A DNA stretch of 64,000 nt from Streptomyces sp. CB01635 (GTDB lineage Bacteria > Actinomycetota > Actinomycetes > Streptomycetales > Streptomycetaceae): positions 105,207 through 169,206 of the forward strand of contig NZ_NNBL01000018.1 in the NCBI RefSeq assembly GCF_002803065.1, read 5' to 3'. The notes below the pieces were generated by a model that searched no databases, had not been told where the DNA came from, and saw only the letters and a list, made by a program, of their open reading frames with translations. The translations under genes were made by a program, and so were the position numbers. Shown in pieces: positions 33,075 through 41,620 of this stretch (the first letter of the stretch is position 1; every line of letters starts with the position of its first letter).

Positions 33075-35900
33075 CTACCCGACGGACGAGTACGCCACCA
33101 CGCCGCGCCGCAACGCGTCCACCGCCTTGCGGGCGTTCTTGGCGACCGTGTCCCCGCCCCCCGCGCCGGAGACGGCCGGCGCCGCGGCCGAGATCTGGCC
33201 GAGCACGTCGATGACCTGCTTGCACCAGCGCACGAAGTCACCGGCAGGCATGTCCGCCTCGCGCAGGACCTCGTCGAGCCCCTTGCCGGACGCCCACTGG
33301 TGCGCGGCCCAGGCGAAGCCCAGATCGGGTTCGCGCTGGCCGACGCCCTCGGTCTGGCTGATCTTGAACTCTTCCTCCAGGGCGTCGAGCCGGCCCCAGA
33401 TGCGGACCATCTCGCCGAGCGCCGCCTTGGCCTTGCCGGACGGTAGCTTGGGTGCGAGCGCGTCGTCGGCGGCGCGGGCCTCGAACACCAACGCCGAGAC
33501 GCACGCGGCCAGTTCGGCCGGGCTGAGGCCTTCCCAGATCCCGTCGCGCAGGCACTCACTGGCGAGCAGGTCGAGTTCGCCGTAGAGGCGCGCGAGGCGC
33601 TTGCCGTTCTGCGTGACCTCGTCGCCGCGCAGATAGTCCATCTCGGTCAGCAGGGCCACGATGCGGTCGAAGGTGCGGGCGATCGTGTTCGTCCGGCCCT
33701 CGATGCGGCGCTCCAGCTGCTGCGTGTCACGCCGCAGGCGGTAGTAGCGCTCGGCCCAGCGGGCGTGGTCCTCGCGCTCGTCGCAGCCGTGACAGGGGTG
33801 GGCGCGCAGCTCGGCGCGCAGCCGCGTGATCTCCCGGTCGTCGGCCGCCGCCGCGCGGTTCTTGCGGTGCCGGTCGGGCACGATGTGGCCGGCCTTGGTG
33901 CGCAGCGCGGACGCGAGGTCCCGCCGCGACTGGGGCGAGCGCGCGTTGAACGACTTGGGGATCCGCATCCGCTCCAGCGCCTCGACGGGCACCGGGAAGT
34001 CGATCGACGCGAGCCGCTTGACCTGGCGTTCGGCGGTCAGGACCAGCGGGCGCGGGCCGTCGTGCTGCTCGAACCCACGGTGTCCGTTCGACCGGCCGGC
34101 CGGGATGCCGGGGTCGAGTACGAGGGCGAGGCCGGCGAACTTGCCGGAGGGGACGTGGATGACGTCGCCCGGCTTGAGCTTCTCCAGGGCGGCCGCCGCC
34201 GCGGCGCGCCGCTGGGCCGCCCCCTGCTTGGCGAGGTCCGTCTCGCGGTCCTTGAGCTCGCGGCGCAGCCGCGCGTACTCCTCGAAGTCCCCCAAGTGGC
34301 AGGTCATGGAGGCCTTGTAGCCGTCCAGGCCCTCCTCATTGCGCTGGACCTGGCGGGAGATCCCGACGACCGACTTGTCGGCCTGGAACTGCGCGAAGGA
34401 CGTCTCGAGGAGCTCGCGCGAGCGGTGCCGGCCGAACTGCTCGACCAGATTCACCGCCATGTTGTACGACGGCTTGAAGCTGGAGCGCAGCGGGTACGTG
34501 CGCGTGCCCGCGAGTCCCGCCAGGTGCTCGGGGCTGAAGCCGCGTTGCCACAGGACGACCGCGTGGCCCTCGACGTCGATGCCGCGCCGGCCGGCCCGGC
34601 CGGTGAGCTGGGTGTACTCGCCGGGTGTGATGTCGGCGTGCTGCTCGCCGTTCCACTTGACGAGCTTCTCCAGGATGACGGACCTGGCCGGCATGTTGAT
34701 GCCGAGGGCGAGGGTCTCCGTCGCGAAGACGGCCTTCACGAGGCCCCGTACGAAGAGCTCCTCGACGACCTCCTTGAACGTCGGCAGCATGCCCGCGTGG
34801 TGGGCGGCGATGCCGCGCTCCAGGCCTTCGAGCCACTCGAAGTAGCCGAGGACGTGCAGGTCCTCGTCGGGGATCGCGGCCGTGCGCTCCTCTACGATCT
34901 CGCGGACGCGGGCGCGTGCCTCTTCGTCGTTGAGCCGCAGGCCCGCGTACAGGCACTGCTGTACGGCGGCCTCGCAGGCGGCGCGGCTGAAGATGAACGT
35001 GATCGCGGGCAGCAGCCCCTCGCTGTCGAGGCGCTCGATGACCTCGGGGCGGCCGGGCGTCCAGATCCGGGAGCGCTGTCTGCGCTCGCGCTCGCGGTCC
35101 GCCTCGCGCACCATCTTGCCCTTGCGGCGGTCGCGCGGGTTGTACGAACGGCTGGCCTCCATGCGGGCCATGCGCGTCAGATCCGGGTTGACGGCCTTCT
35201 TGCGGCCCTCGCCCTCCTCGAAGAGGTCGTACATCCGGCGCCCGGCGAGCACGTGCTGGAACAGGGGCACGGGCCGGTGCTCGGAGACGATCACCTCGGT
35301 GTCGCCGCGCACGGTGTCGAGCCAGTCGCCGAACTCCTCCGCGTTCGACACCGTCGCCGAGAGGGAGACGAGGGTGACGGACTCCGGGAGGTGGATGATC
35401 ACCTCTTCCCAGACGGCGCCGCGGAAGCGGTCGGAGAGGTAGTGCACCTCGTCCATGACCACGTAGCCGAGGCCGAGGAGGGTCTGTGAGCCCGCGTACA
35501 GCATGTTCCTCAGGACCTCGGTGGTCATGACGACCACCGGAGCGTCCGCGTTCACGCTGTTGTCGCCGGTCAGCAGGCCGACCTTGTCGGCGCCGTACCG
35601 CTTGGCGAGGTCGGCGTACTTCTGGTTCGACAGCGCCTTGATGGGTGTCGTGTAGAAGCACTTCTTGCCCTGTTGGAGGGCCAGGTGGACGGCGAATTCG
35701 CCGACGATCGTCTTGCCGGAGCCGGTGGGCGCGGCCACCAGGACGCCCTTGCCCGTCTCGAGAGCCTGACACGCCTCGATCTGGAAGGGGTCGAGGCCGA
35801 AGTCGTACATCTCGCGGAAGTCGGCGAGCGCGGTGGCCTGCTCGGCAGCGCGCTTACGTGCTGCCGCGTACCGCTCGGCCGGTGAGAGGTCCTCTGTCAT
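33075..35900 (-). CDS. helY: Ski2/Mtr4-like DEAD/DEAH RNA helicase (HelY)
   Basis: The 941-residue superfamily 2 helicase has motif I APTGSGKT, Ia TTPIKALSNQK, II DEVHYLSD, III SLSATVSNAEE, V ATETLALGINMPARS and VI QLTGRAGRRGID. A C-terminal DSHCT-type domain follows, as in Ski2/Mtr4 and mycobacterial HelY. ATG 35900 gives MTEDLSPAERY; an in-frame start 11 codons upstream is less likely. RNA unwinding in turnover or ribosome work is inferred from the family. The position next to the tat and paf genes matches mycobacterial Rv2092c. Confidence 0.9.
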   Translation of the reverse strand: MTEDLSPAERYAAARKRAAEQATALADFREMYDFGLDPFQIEACQALETGKGVLVAAPTGSGKTIVGEFAVHLALQQGKKCFYTTPIKALSNQKYADLAKRYGADKVGLLTGDNSVNADAPVVVMTTEVLRNMLYAGSQTLLGLGYVVMDEVHYLSDRFRGAVWEEVIIHLPESVTLVSLSATVSNAEEFGDWLDTVRGDTEVIVSEHRPVPLFQHVLAGRRMYDLFEEGEGRKKAVNPDLTRMARMEASRSYNPRDRRKGKMVREADRERERRQRSRIWTPGRPEVIERLDSEGLLPAITFIFSRAACEAAVQQCLYAGLRLNDEEARARVREIVEERTAAIPDEDLHVLGYFEWLEGLERGIAAHHAGMLPTFKEVVEELFVRGLVKAVFATETLALGINMPARSVILEKLVKWNGEQHADITPGEYTQLTGRAGRRGIDVEGHAVVLWQRGFSPEHLAGLAGTRTYPLRSSFKPSYNMAVNLVEQFGRHRSRELLETSFAQFQADKSVVGISRQVQRNEEGLDGYKASMTCHLGDFEEYARLRRELKDRETDLAKQGAAQRRAAAAAALEKLKPGDVIHVPSGKFAGLALVLDPGIPAGRSNGHRGFEQHDGPRPLVLTAERQVKRLASIDFPVPVEALERMRIPKSFNARSPQSRRDLASALRTKAGHIVPDRHRKNRAAAADDREITRLRAELRAHPCHGCDEREDHARWAERYYRLRRDTQQLERRIEGRTNTIARTFDRIVALLTEMDYLRGDEVTQNGKRLARLYGELDLLASECLRDGIWEGLSPAELAACVSALVFEARAADDALAPKLPSGKAKAALGEMVRIWGRLDALEEEFKISQTEGVGQREPDLGFAWAAHQWASGKGLDEVLREADMPAGDFVRWCKQVIDVLGQISAAAPAVSGAGGGDTVAKNARKAVDALRRGVVAYSSVG

Positions 35901-35971
35901 CGTGCTTTCGAGACTACCGGCCACCACTGACAACGGACGATCTTTATTGTGATCGGCCCCTTCCAGGGCCG

Positions 35972-36053
35972 GGGGCCCATGATTTCCGGGGTCGGGGCGC
36001 CATGATCTCAGGGGTCTGGGCCCCAGGATCTCAGGGGGTCAGGGCCCTATGAC
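35972..36053. repeat. Imperfect 24-base tandem repeat
   Basis: About three and a half copies of a unit like GGGGCGCCATGATCTCAGGGG begin near 35972, 35994, 36018 and 36042, with small differences, between the lipid kinase stop and the helY promoter region. The last copies run into the final codons of the kinase gene. The function is unknown. Confidence 0.6.
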
Positions 36054-36929
36054 CCGGACGGCCTGCGGCACGCACTCGGCGGTCAGGGGCAGGCTTCCGA
36101 GCGGCTCCCCGTCGGCGTAGCCGGTGATCCCCTCGGCGGCCAGCTCGACCTTCTTCGCGCGGTGGACGGTGACCACGGGGTGGTCGAGGTGAGTCCCCCT
36201 GTAGACGCGCGGGAAGACCTTGAGCAGCGTCGTACGCGAGCAGTCCCCGACGACCGTGATGTCGAAGAGCCCGTCCGTCATGTCGGCGCCGGCACAGATC
36301 TTCATGCCACCCCCGTACGACGTCCCGTTCCCCACGGCGACGAGCGTGGCCTCGACCTCCAGCGCGGGGCCGTCGTCCAGGGTGATCCGGTACGGGATGG
36401 GCTTGAACGCGGCGAGCTCGGCGAGGATCGCGAGGTCGTACTTGAAGCGGCCGCCGGGCCAGCGCATCCGGTTGCCCCGGTCGTTGACCCGGGAGTCGAA
36501 ACCCGAGGCCAGGACGGTGCCGAACCAGTGTCCTCCGGCCCGCCCCAGGTCGAGCTCGCGGATCCGCGCCCCCTTGAGAGCGTCGGCCATGAGGGCGCCT
36601 GCGGCAGCCGGGTCCCGTACGGGCAGTCCGAGGGAGCGGGCGAAGTCGTTGCCGGTGCCGACGGCGATCACGCCGAGCGGGGTGCGGGTGCCCGCGACGG
36701 CCTGAAGCGCGAGGTTGGCCATGCCGTCACCGCCGACGGCAATGAGGGCTCCGGTGCCGTCGCGGACCGCGGCACGCGCGCGCGTGAGGGCATCATCGGC
36801 GTCCTCCCCCACGACCGTACGCACGGAGAAGCCGGCCGCCCGCAACGCGGAAGCGGCCGGCTGCGCCGCCTGGGCGCCCCGGCCGCGTCCGGCGGTGGGA
36901 TTGACGAAGAGGGTGATCTCGCTGGTCAC
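36039..36929 (-). CDS. Diacylglycerol/lipid kinase family protein (YegS/DgkB-like)
   Basis: The 296-residue protein has the DAGK catalytic signature: LFVNPTAGRGRG at the start, ALIAVGGDGMANLALQA for nucleotide binding and GVIAVGTGNDFARSLGLP. The C-terminal beta domain includes GNGTSYGGGMKICAGADMTDG, with Asp and Gly residues typical of the family. It probably phosphorylates diacylglycerol or a related lipid at the membrane. GTG 36929 is the start. It lies downstream of tatC on the same strand. Confidence 0.87.
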   Translation of the reverse strand: MTSEITLFVNPTAGRGRGAQAAQPAASALRAAGFSVRTVVGEDADDALTRARAAVRDGTGALIAVGGDGMANLALQAVAGTRTPLGVIAVGTGNDFARSLGLPVRDPAAAGALMADALKGARIRELDLGRAGGHWFGTVLASGFDSRVNDRGNRMRWPGGRFKYDLAILAELAAFKPIPYRITLDDGPALEVEATLVAVGNGTSYGGGMKICAGADMTDGLFDITVVGDCSRTTLLKVFPRVYRGTHLDHPVVTVHRAKKVELAAEGITGYADGEPLGSLPLTAECVPQAVRVIGP

Positions 36930-36959
36930 GGGCGGACCTTACAAGATCGTGCCGCCCTG

Positions 36960-37904
36960 TCAGGTCACGTCGTCATAACCGTTGACCCGGTCATGGTCCG
37001 AGCTCGCCTGCTCGGGCAGCGCGCGGCTGGCCGAGACGGGCTCGGGCGTGAGGTCCACGTTCGAGGCCTCGTCGTCGTCGAGGTCTTCGCGGTCCCTGGC
37101 CTTGCGGCGGTCGTTGAGCAAGGAGAAACCGGCGGCCGCGAAGTACAGGACCCAGATGGGTCCGGCGAGCGCCAACATGCTCAGCGGGTCGGTGCTGGGC
37201 GTGGCCACGGCCGCGAAGACCGTGATGCCCATGATCATGCCGCGCCACCAGCCGATCATCCGCTTGCCCGTGATCACCCCGGTGAGGTTGAGCATCACGA
37301 GCAGCAGCGGCAGCTCGAATGAGAGCCCGAAGACGACCACCATGCGTGTGATCAGGTCGAGCAGATCGTCCAGCGGCAGCTGGTTGTCGACTCCACCGGG
37401 CGAGAAGTCGAGCAACACCCTCGCCATCGTGGGGAGGGTCTTGTACGCGAAGAAGGCGCCGCACAGGAACAGCGGGAAGCCGGTCGCGACAAAGGCGGTC
37501 GCGTACTTCTTCTCGTGCCGGTGCAGGCCCGGCGCGACGAAGCCCCACAGCTGGTAGAGCCAGACCGGCGACGCGAGGACGACACCCGCCATCAGCGAGA
37601 TCTTCAGCGCGAGCGTGAACGGCGTCAGCAGACCGTTGAGCACGATCCGCGCGCACGTCTCGTCGTGCTGTCCCTTGTTCGCCTGCTCGGCGAGCTCGGC
37701 GAAGCTCGACTTGCAGCCCACCGAGTCGAGCACCGGGTTGGTGAAGAACTCGATGATGTCCTTGTAGAAGAAGGCGGCGACGATCGTGACGACGACGATG
37801 GCCAGCAGGGCCTTCGTGAGCCGGTTGCGAAGCTCACGCAGGTGTTCCGCGAGCGGCATCCGCCCCTCGGGATCCTTCTCCGTCTTGCGGGCAGACTTGA
37901 GCAA
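36960..37904 (-). CDS. tatC: Twin-arginine translocase subunit TatC
   Basis: The 314-residue protein has six membrane helices. The TatC signature MPLAEHLRELRNRLTKAL is near the N-terminus; ASPVWLYQLWGFVAPGLHRHEKK and FELPLLLVMLNLTGVITGK follow. The charged C-terminal tail is about 70 residues. The start is TTG 37904 with GAGGACG upstream; no ATG or GTG fits. With TatA it forms the receptor for folded proteins with RR signal peptides, important for Streptomyces secretion. Confidence 0.95.
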   Translation of the reverse strand: MLKSARKTEKDPEGRMPLAEHLRELRNRLTKALLAIVVVTIVAAFFYKDIIEFFTNPVLDSVGCKSSFAELAEQANKGQHDETCARIVLNGLLTPFTLALKISLMAGVVLASPVWLYQLWGFVAPGLHRHEKKYATAFVATGFPLFLCGAFFAYKTLPTMARVLLDFSPGGVDNQLPLDDLLDLITRMVVVFGLSFELPLLLVMLNLTGVITGKRMIGWWRGMIMGITVFAAVATPSTDPLSMLALAGPIWVLYFAAAGFSLLNDRRKARDREDLDDDEASNVDLTPEPVSASRALPEQASSDHDRVNGYDDVT

Positions 37905-37954
37905 CCCACGTCCTCATCTCGTGCGACAGGCCGCCTTCGCGGGGCGGCCCGGGA

Positions 37955-38242
37955 TCAGCGCTGCGAAGTCTGGTCGGTCGGCTCGGCGACCGGGCGCGCG
38001 TTGGTCACGTCGCCGGGGGCGGCCTTGATGGTGCGCTGAGCCGGGGGCTGCTCGTCGTTCTTCGGCGGGTCCGTGGGCGCGGTCTGCTGACCGTCGGACT
38101 TCATCGCCTTGGCCTCGCTCTTGAGGATGCGGGCCGACTTGCCCAGCGAGCGCGCCATGTCGGGAAGCTTCTTCGCGCCGAACAGCAGGACGATGACGAC
38201 GAGGATCAGAATGATCTCAGGGGCGCCGATCTTTCCGAACAT
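37955..38242 (-). CDS. tatA: Twin-arginine translocase subunit TatA
   Basis: The 95-residue protein starts with one membrane helix (PEIILILVVIVLLFGAKKLP) followed by the TatA hinge and amphipathic helix (DMARSLGKSARILKSEAKAM) and a polar tail. It lies 50 bases upstream of tatC; together they form the Tat pathway pore and receptor. The FGAKKLP signature is clear. Confidence 0.95.
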   Translation of the reverse strand: MFGKIGAPEIILILVVIVLLFGAKKLPDMARSLGKSARILKSEAKAMKSDGQQTAPTDPPKNDEQPPAQRTIKAAPGDVTNARPVAEPTDQTSQR

Positions 38243-38497
38243 ATGCGTTTACCTTCTCACCGAGGCGGCAGGGGCGGGGCTGCCGGTACAGGTCGGACTG
38301 ATGTCCGACCACCGTGCTGGCAGCGATCGTATCCCGTGGGGGTGAACAGGGGGCAATCCCTCTGCGTACTCCCAGTTGCGGGCCGCGCCTCGCTCTTCGG
38401 GCCGCGTCTGGCAGCGTACCCGCCCGCCCCGACAACCGGACAGGCCACACGGGTAAAGCGCTTACCATCCCGTTGCGCACGTCACACGCGGTGCGGC

Positions 38498-38695
38498 TTA
38501 CAGCAGTTCGCGGCTCGTGCGGGCCGCGCTGGTCGCCGCCCGCTCCAGGTCCTCCGCCGCGCGGTTGATCTGCTGTGTGGTGTCGGCGACTTGGCGCCCG
38601 AGGCGCTGGGCCTCGACAAAGACCTTGACCGCGAGTACGCCGAGCACGGCGAGTCCCACGAACCCCACAGCAATCGCCAGCATCGCCCAGAACAT
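38498..38695 (-). CDS. Small single-pass membrane protein
   Basis: The 65-residue protein has one N-terminal membrane helix (residues about 5-26) and a coiled-coil-like tail (QRLGRQVADTTQQINRAAEDL). It resembles the short DUF948-type proteins of actinobacteria. It starts nine bases after the zinc-ribbon gene stop and 255 bases before tatA. The role is unknown. Confidence 0.7.
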   Translation of the reverse strand: MFWAMLAIAVGFVGLAVLGVLAVKVFVEAQRLGRQVADTTQQINRAAEDLERAATSAARTSRELL

Positions 38696-38704
38696 GCGCC
38701 GAGC

Positions 38705-38959
38705 CTAGACGGTCTGATGGAGGCGGAGCGTGCTCACCCCTCCACCGGTGAGGAGTTCGATGATGCGCTCCCCGGCCGGCTTGCGTACGGAGGCGCCGCA
38801 CTCGGGGCAGGTGAACGAGTAGAACGTGGTGCGGCGGGTGGCGCCGATCGCCAGGCGCAGGGCCCCTGCGGAGAGTTCGAAGCGCTCACGGCAGTCGGGG
38901 CAGGCGGCCTTGAACAGCACCGGGCCCACCACCGCAGACAATCCACCCATTTCGACCAT
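38705..38959 (-). CDS. Small zinc-ribbon-like protein
   Basis: The 84-residue protein has two CxxC pairs, ACPDCRERF (about 19-22) and TCPECGASVRK (about 50-53), spaced as in zinc ribbons, and the aromatic stretch RRTTFYSF before the second pair. It sits between pafC and the small membrane protein, all on the minus strand. No family function is known to me. Confidence 0.7.
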   Translation of the reverse strand: MVEMGGLSAVVGPVLFKAACPDCRERFELSAGALRLAIGATRRTTFYSFTCPECGASVRKPAGERIIELLTGGGVSTLRLHQTV

Positions 38960-39088
38960 CCCAGACTTTTCAGAACTTCCCGAACTTCTGGCACCCCCCG
39001 GGCCGCACCGCGGTCAACGGCACGCCCACCCTTCTCACCGGACCGCGCGCATGAGGGTCGCCACAGACCCCGCCCGCGGCCAACGGCC

Positions 39089-40045
39089 CTACCCCTGCCC
39101 GTCGTACGCGGCCAGCGCCTCCCCGGCGGCCTGCCGCGCACTCTCGGCGACCCCGACCGGCGAGACGATGCGCCCGTCGCGGCCGAGCCGGAGCGCCAGC
39201 CGCTTCAGCGAGGAGGGGTCCGGCGTGCGCAGCGTGATCCGCAGGCCGCCGCCCGCCAACTCCTCGGCGCTGTCGTGCGGGTAGTACTCCGCGACCCAGC
39301 GTCCGCCAGGACCGACCTCGACCACGACCTCGGGGTCCTCGGCCGCGGGCTGCACGAGCCCCTCGGACAGGTCCCGCAGTTCGATCTGCGGCGGCGCGGA
39401 CGCCTCGTCCAGGATCCGGATCTCGGCGACCCGGTCGAGGCGGAAGGTGCGCCGCGCCTCGGAGCGCCGGCACCAGGCCTCCACGTAGGTGTGGCCGACG
39501 CTCACCAGGCGGATGGGGTCGATCTCCCGCTCGGTGAGCTCGTCACGGGCCGGGGAGTAGTAGCGGATCCACAGCCGGCGCCGCTCCGAGATGGCCCGGT
39601 CGACGTCGGCGAAGACGCCGCCCTCGGACTCGAAGGTCACGGACAGCCGGGCGCTGGCCCCGGCCGCCTCGCCGGCCGCGGCCTCCAGCTTCGCGGTGGC
39701 CCGAAGCAGCGCGAGCCGGTCGCTCTCCCTGAGGCCGGGCAGCGTGGACACGGCGCGCGCGGCAACGAGCAGCGCCGTCGCCTCGTCGGCGGCGAGCCGC
39801 AGCGGCGCGGCAACGTCGTCCGGGTTGTGCCACCAGATGCGGTCGCCGTCCGTGTCGATGTCGAGGAGGTCGCCCCCACGGAAGCTCGTCCCGCACAGCG
39901 GCAGGATGTCGAGGTCCGAGATCAGCTCGTCCTCGGTGATCCCGAAGGCGCGGGCGACATCCCCGACGCGCGCTCCGGGGCGCTCCCGCAGATACGTCAC
40001 GAGGGACAGCATCCGCCGGGTCTGGTCGATGGCGTTCGTGGCCAT
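39089..40045 (-). CDS. pafC: WYL-domain transcriptional regulator PafC
   Basis: The 318-residue protein has an N-terminal HTH region (MLSLVTYLRERPGARVGDVA; FGITEDELISDLDIL), a WYL domain (RLVSVGHTYVEAWCRRSEAR, then RTFRLDRVAEI) and a WCX-type C-terminal extension. With PafB it forms the PafBC activator of DNA damage genes in mycobacteria, in which WYL is thought to bind single-stranded DNA. It starts 15 bases after pafB, so the pair is an operon as in Rv2095c-Rv2096c. Confidence 0.92.
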   Translation of the reverse strand: MATNAIDQTRRMLSLVTYLRERPGARVGDVARAFGITEDELISDLDILPLCGTSFRGGDLLDIDTDGDRIWWHNPDDVAAPLRLAADEATALLVAARAVSTLPGLRESDRLALLRATAKLEAAAGEAAGASARLSVTFESEGGVFADVDRAISERRRLWIRYYSPARDELTEREIDPIRLVSVGHTYVEAWCRRSEARRTFRLDRVAEIRILDEASAPPQIELRDLSEGLVQPAAEDPEVVVEVGPGGRWVAEYYPHDSAEELAGGGLRITLRTPDPSSLKRLALRLGRDGRIVSPVGVAESARQAAGEALAAYDGQG

Positions 40046-40060
40046 TGGTCCTCGTTCCCC

Positions 40061-41014
40061 TCAGCCCTTGGCCACGGCGCGCAGCCGGTCGACGACCTCG
40101 GCCCGCAGCTCGGCGGGTTCGAGTACGACCACGTCGGGTCCGAACTCGACCAGCCAGGCGTCGAGCCCGTGCCCGTAGGGAATCTCCAGCTCGTCCCAGC
40201 CGTCGCCGAGATCGCGTACGGCCGAGGCCTTGGCGCGCAGCGGATAGCCGGAGCCGGAGCGCAGCCTGATGAGGGCCGTGCGGTCGGCGGTCTCGCCGGC
40301 CCAGCTCGCGACGGTCTCGCGGACGGTCACGACGTCGGGCACGTCGGCGGTGAAACGGCCGGCGCGGGAGCGGACCTTGCCGGTGATGCGGGAGAGCCGG
40401 AAGACGCGTTCGGCACCGCGGTCGCGGTCCCAGCCGGCGAGATACCAGTGGCCGCGCCAGCATTCGAGCGCCCACGGCTCGACATGCCGCTGCTCGGGCC
40501 GCGCAGCGGTGGCCTTGCGGTAGTCGAAGACGACGGGCCGGCGGTCGCGGCAGGCCAGCATCAGCGGCTCGAACGACGCCTCGTGCGCCGGGATGCGTGG
40601 TTCGAGGGCGGAGTGCGCCTCGTAAGGGTCGACGTCCTCGGGCAGGCCCGCGGCCCGCAGCTTCTGCAGGGCTCCGCTGGCGGCGCCGGCGAGGCGGGCC
40701 TGCTGCCAGACCTTCGCGGCGAGGCCGAGCGCTGCGGCTTCCTCGGCGTCGAGGGTGACGGGCGGCAGCCGGTTGCTGTCGCGGCGGGCGAGGTAGCCGA
40801 TCTCGCCGTCGAGGCTCTCCACGGTCGCGATGACCAGGCCGAGCTCGCGCAGGTCGTCCTTGTCCCGCTCGAACATCCGGTTGAAGCTGTCGTCGGAGCC
40901 CGCTTCCATGTAGGCCTCGATGGAACCGCGCAGCTCACGCTTGCTGAGCGGGCGTCCCGTCCCGAGCAGACACAGCGCCAGATTCATCAGCCGCTCGGCC
41001 TTCGCAATGGCCAT
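40061..41014 (-). CDS. pafB: WYL-domain transcriptional regulator PafB
   Basis: The 317-residue protein begins MAIAKAERLMNLALCLLG, with an N-terminal HTH (LSKRELRGSIEAYMEAG; FERDKDDLRELGLVI), a WYL domain (VEPWALECWRGHWYLAGWDR) and a WCX extension. ATG 41014 is chosen; the region upstream is the terminator and promoter zone after the FKBP gene. It acts with PafC. The conserved linkage to pafA and the Pup genes gave the proteins their name, though the role is DNA damage control. Confidence 0.92.
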   Translation of the reverse strand: MAIAKAERLMNLALCLLGTGRPLSKRELRGSIEAYMEAGSDDSFNRMFERDKDDLRELGLVIATVESLDGEIGYLARRDSNRLPPVTLDAEEAAALGLAAKVWQQARLAGAASGALQKLRAAGLPEDVDPYEAHSALEPRIPAHEASFEPLMLACRDRRPVVFDYRKATAARPEQRHVEPWALECWRGHWYLAGWDRDRGAERVFRLSRITGKVRSRAGRFTADVPDVVTVRETVASWAGETADRTALIRLRSGSGYPLRAKASAVRDLGDGWDELEIPYGHGLDAWLVEFGPDVVVLEPAELRAEVVDRLRAVAKG

Positions 41015-41105
41015 CGACGCCCTACGTCCTCTCTTCGAGAGCCCCCTGGCTCTCCCCCATCCGAACGTCGACCGTACCGCTCCGGGGTGTCGTGGCAAAA
41101 GCCGA

Positions 41106-41131
41106 GGGCCCATGCCAGAAGGCATGGGCCC
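41106..41131 (-). terminator. Hairpin terminator after the FKBP gene
   Basis: GGGCCCATGCC-AGAA-GGCATGGGCCC is a perfect 11-base stem with a tetraloop, 55 bases beyond the FKBP stop and before pafB. Confidence 0.75.
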
Positions 41132-41186
41132 AGGGTTGACCGCTTGCGGTCACAGCCTGATCAGAGTGCGACCGCGTCGGTGACGA

Positions 41187-41561
41187 TCAGACCGCGACCA
41201 GGTCGCAGACGAAGATCAGCGTCTCGCCGGGGGCGATCACGCCGCCGCCGGCACCGCGCTCGCCGTAGGCGAGGTGGGCGGGGATGGTCAGCCGGCGGCG
41301 GCCGCCGACCTTCATGCCCTGGATGCCCTTGTCCCAGCCGGTGATGACCTGGCCGGCGCCGAGCTGGAACTCCAGCGGGTTGCCGCGGTTCCAGGAGGCG
41401 TCGAATTCCTCACCGGTGGAGAAGGCCACGCCCACGTAGTGGACCTTGACGTAGTCGCCGGCCTTGGCGACAGCGCCGTCACCCTCCCAGATCTCCTTGA
41501 TCTCCAGGTCAGCCGGCGGCTGGCCCTCGGGGAAGTCGATCTCGGGCTTCTCGATGCTCAC
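41187..41561 (-). CDS. FKBP-type peptidyl-prolyl isomerase (cytoplasmic)
   Basis: The 124-residue single-domain FKBP has the core motifs VKVHYVGVAFSTGEEFDASW, GAGQVITGWDKGIQGM and GGRRRLTIPAHLAYGERGAGG. GTG 41561 has AGGAG eight bases upstream; the frame continues upstream without coding evidence. No signal sequence is present. It is immediately downstream of a secreted tandem FKBP, suggesting a duplication with different locations. Confidence 0.9.
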   Translation of the reverse strand: MSIEKPEIDFPEGQPPADLEIKEIWEGDGAVAKAGDYVKVHYVGVAFSTGEEFDASWNRGNPLEFQLGAGQVITGWDKGIQGMKVGGRRRLTIPAHLAYGERGAGGGVIAPGETLIFVCDLVAV

Positions 41562-41620
41562 GTCTCTTGCTCCTGCTGCTAAACGGTTGGGCAACCCGGA
41601 CAGTCTTGCATCCCGCAGGG

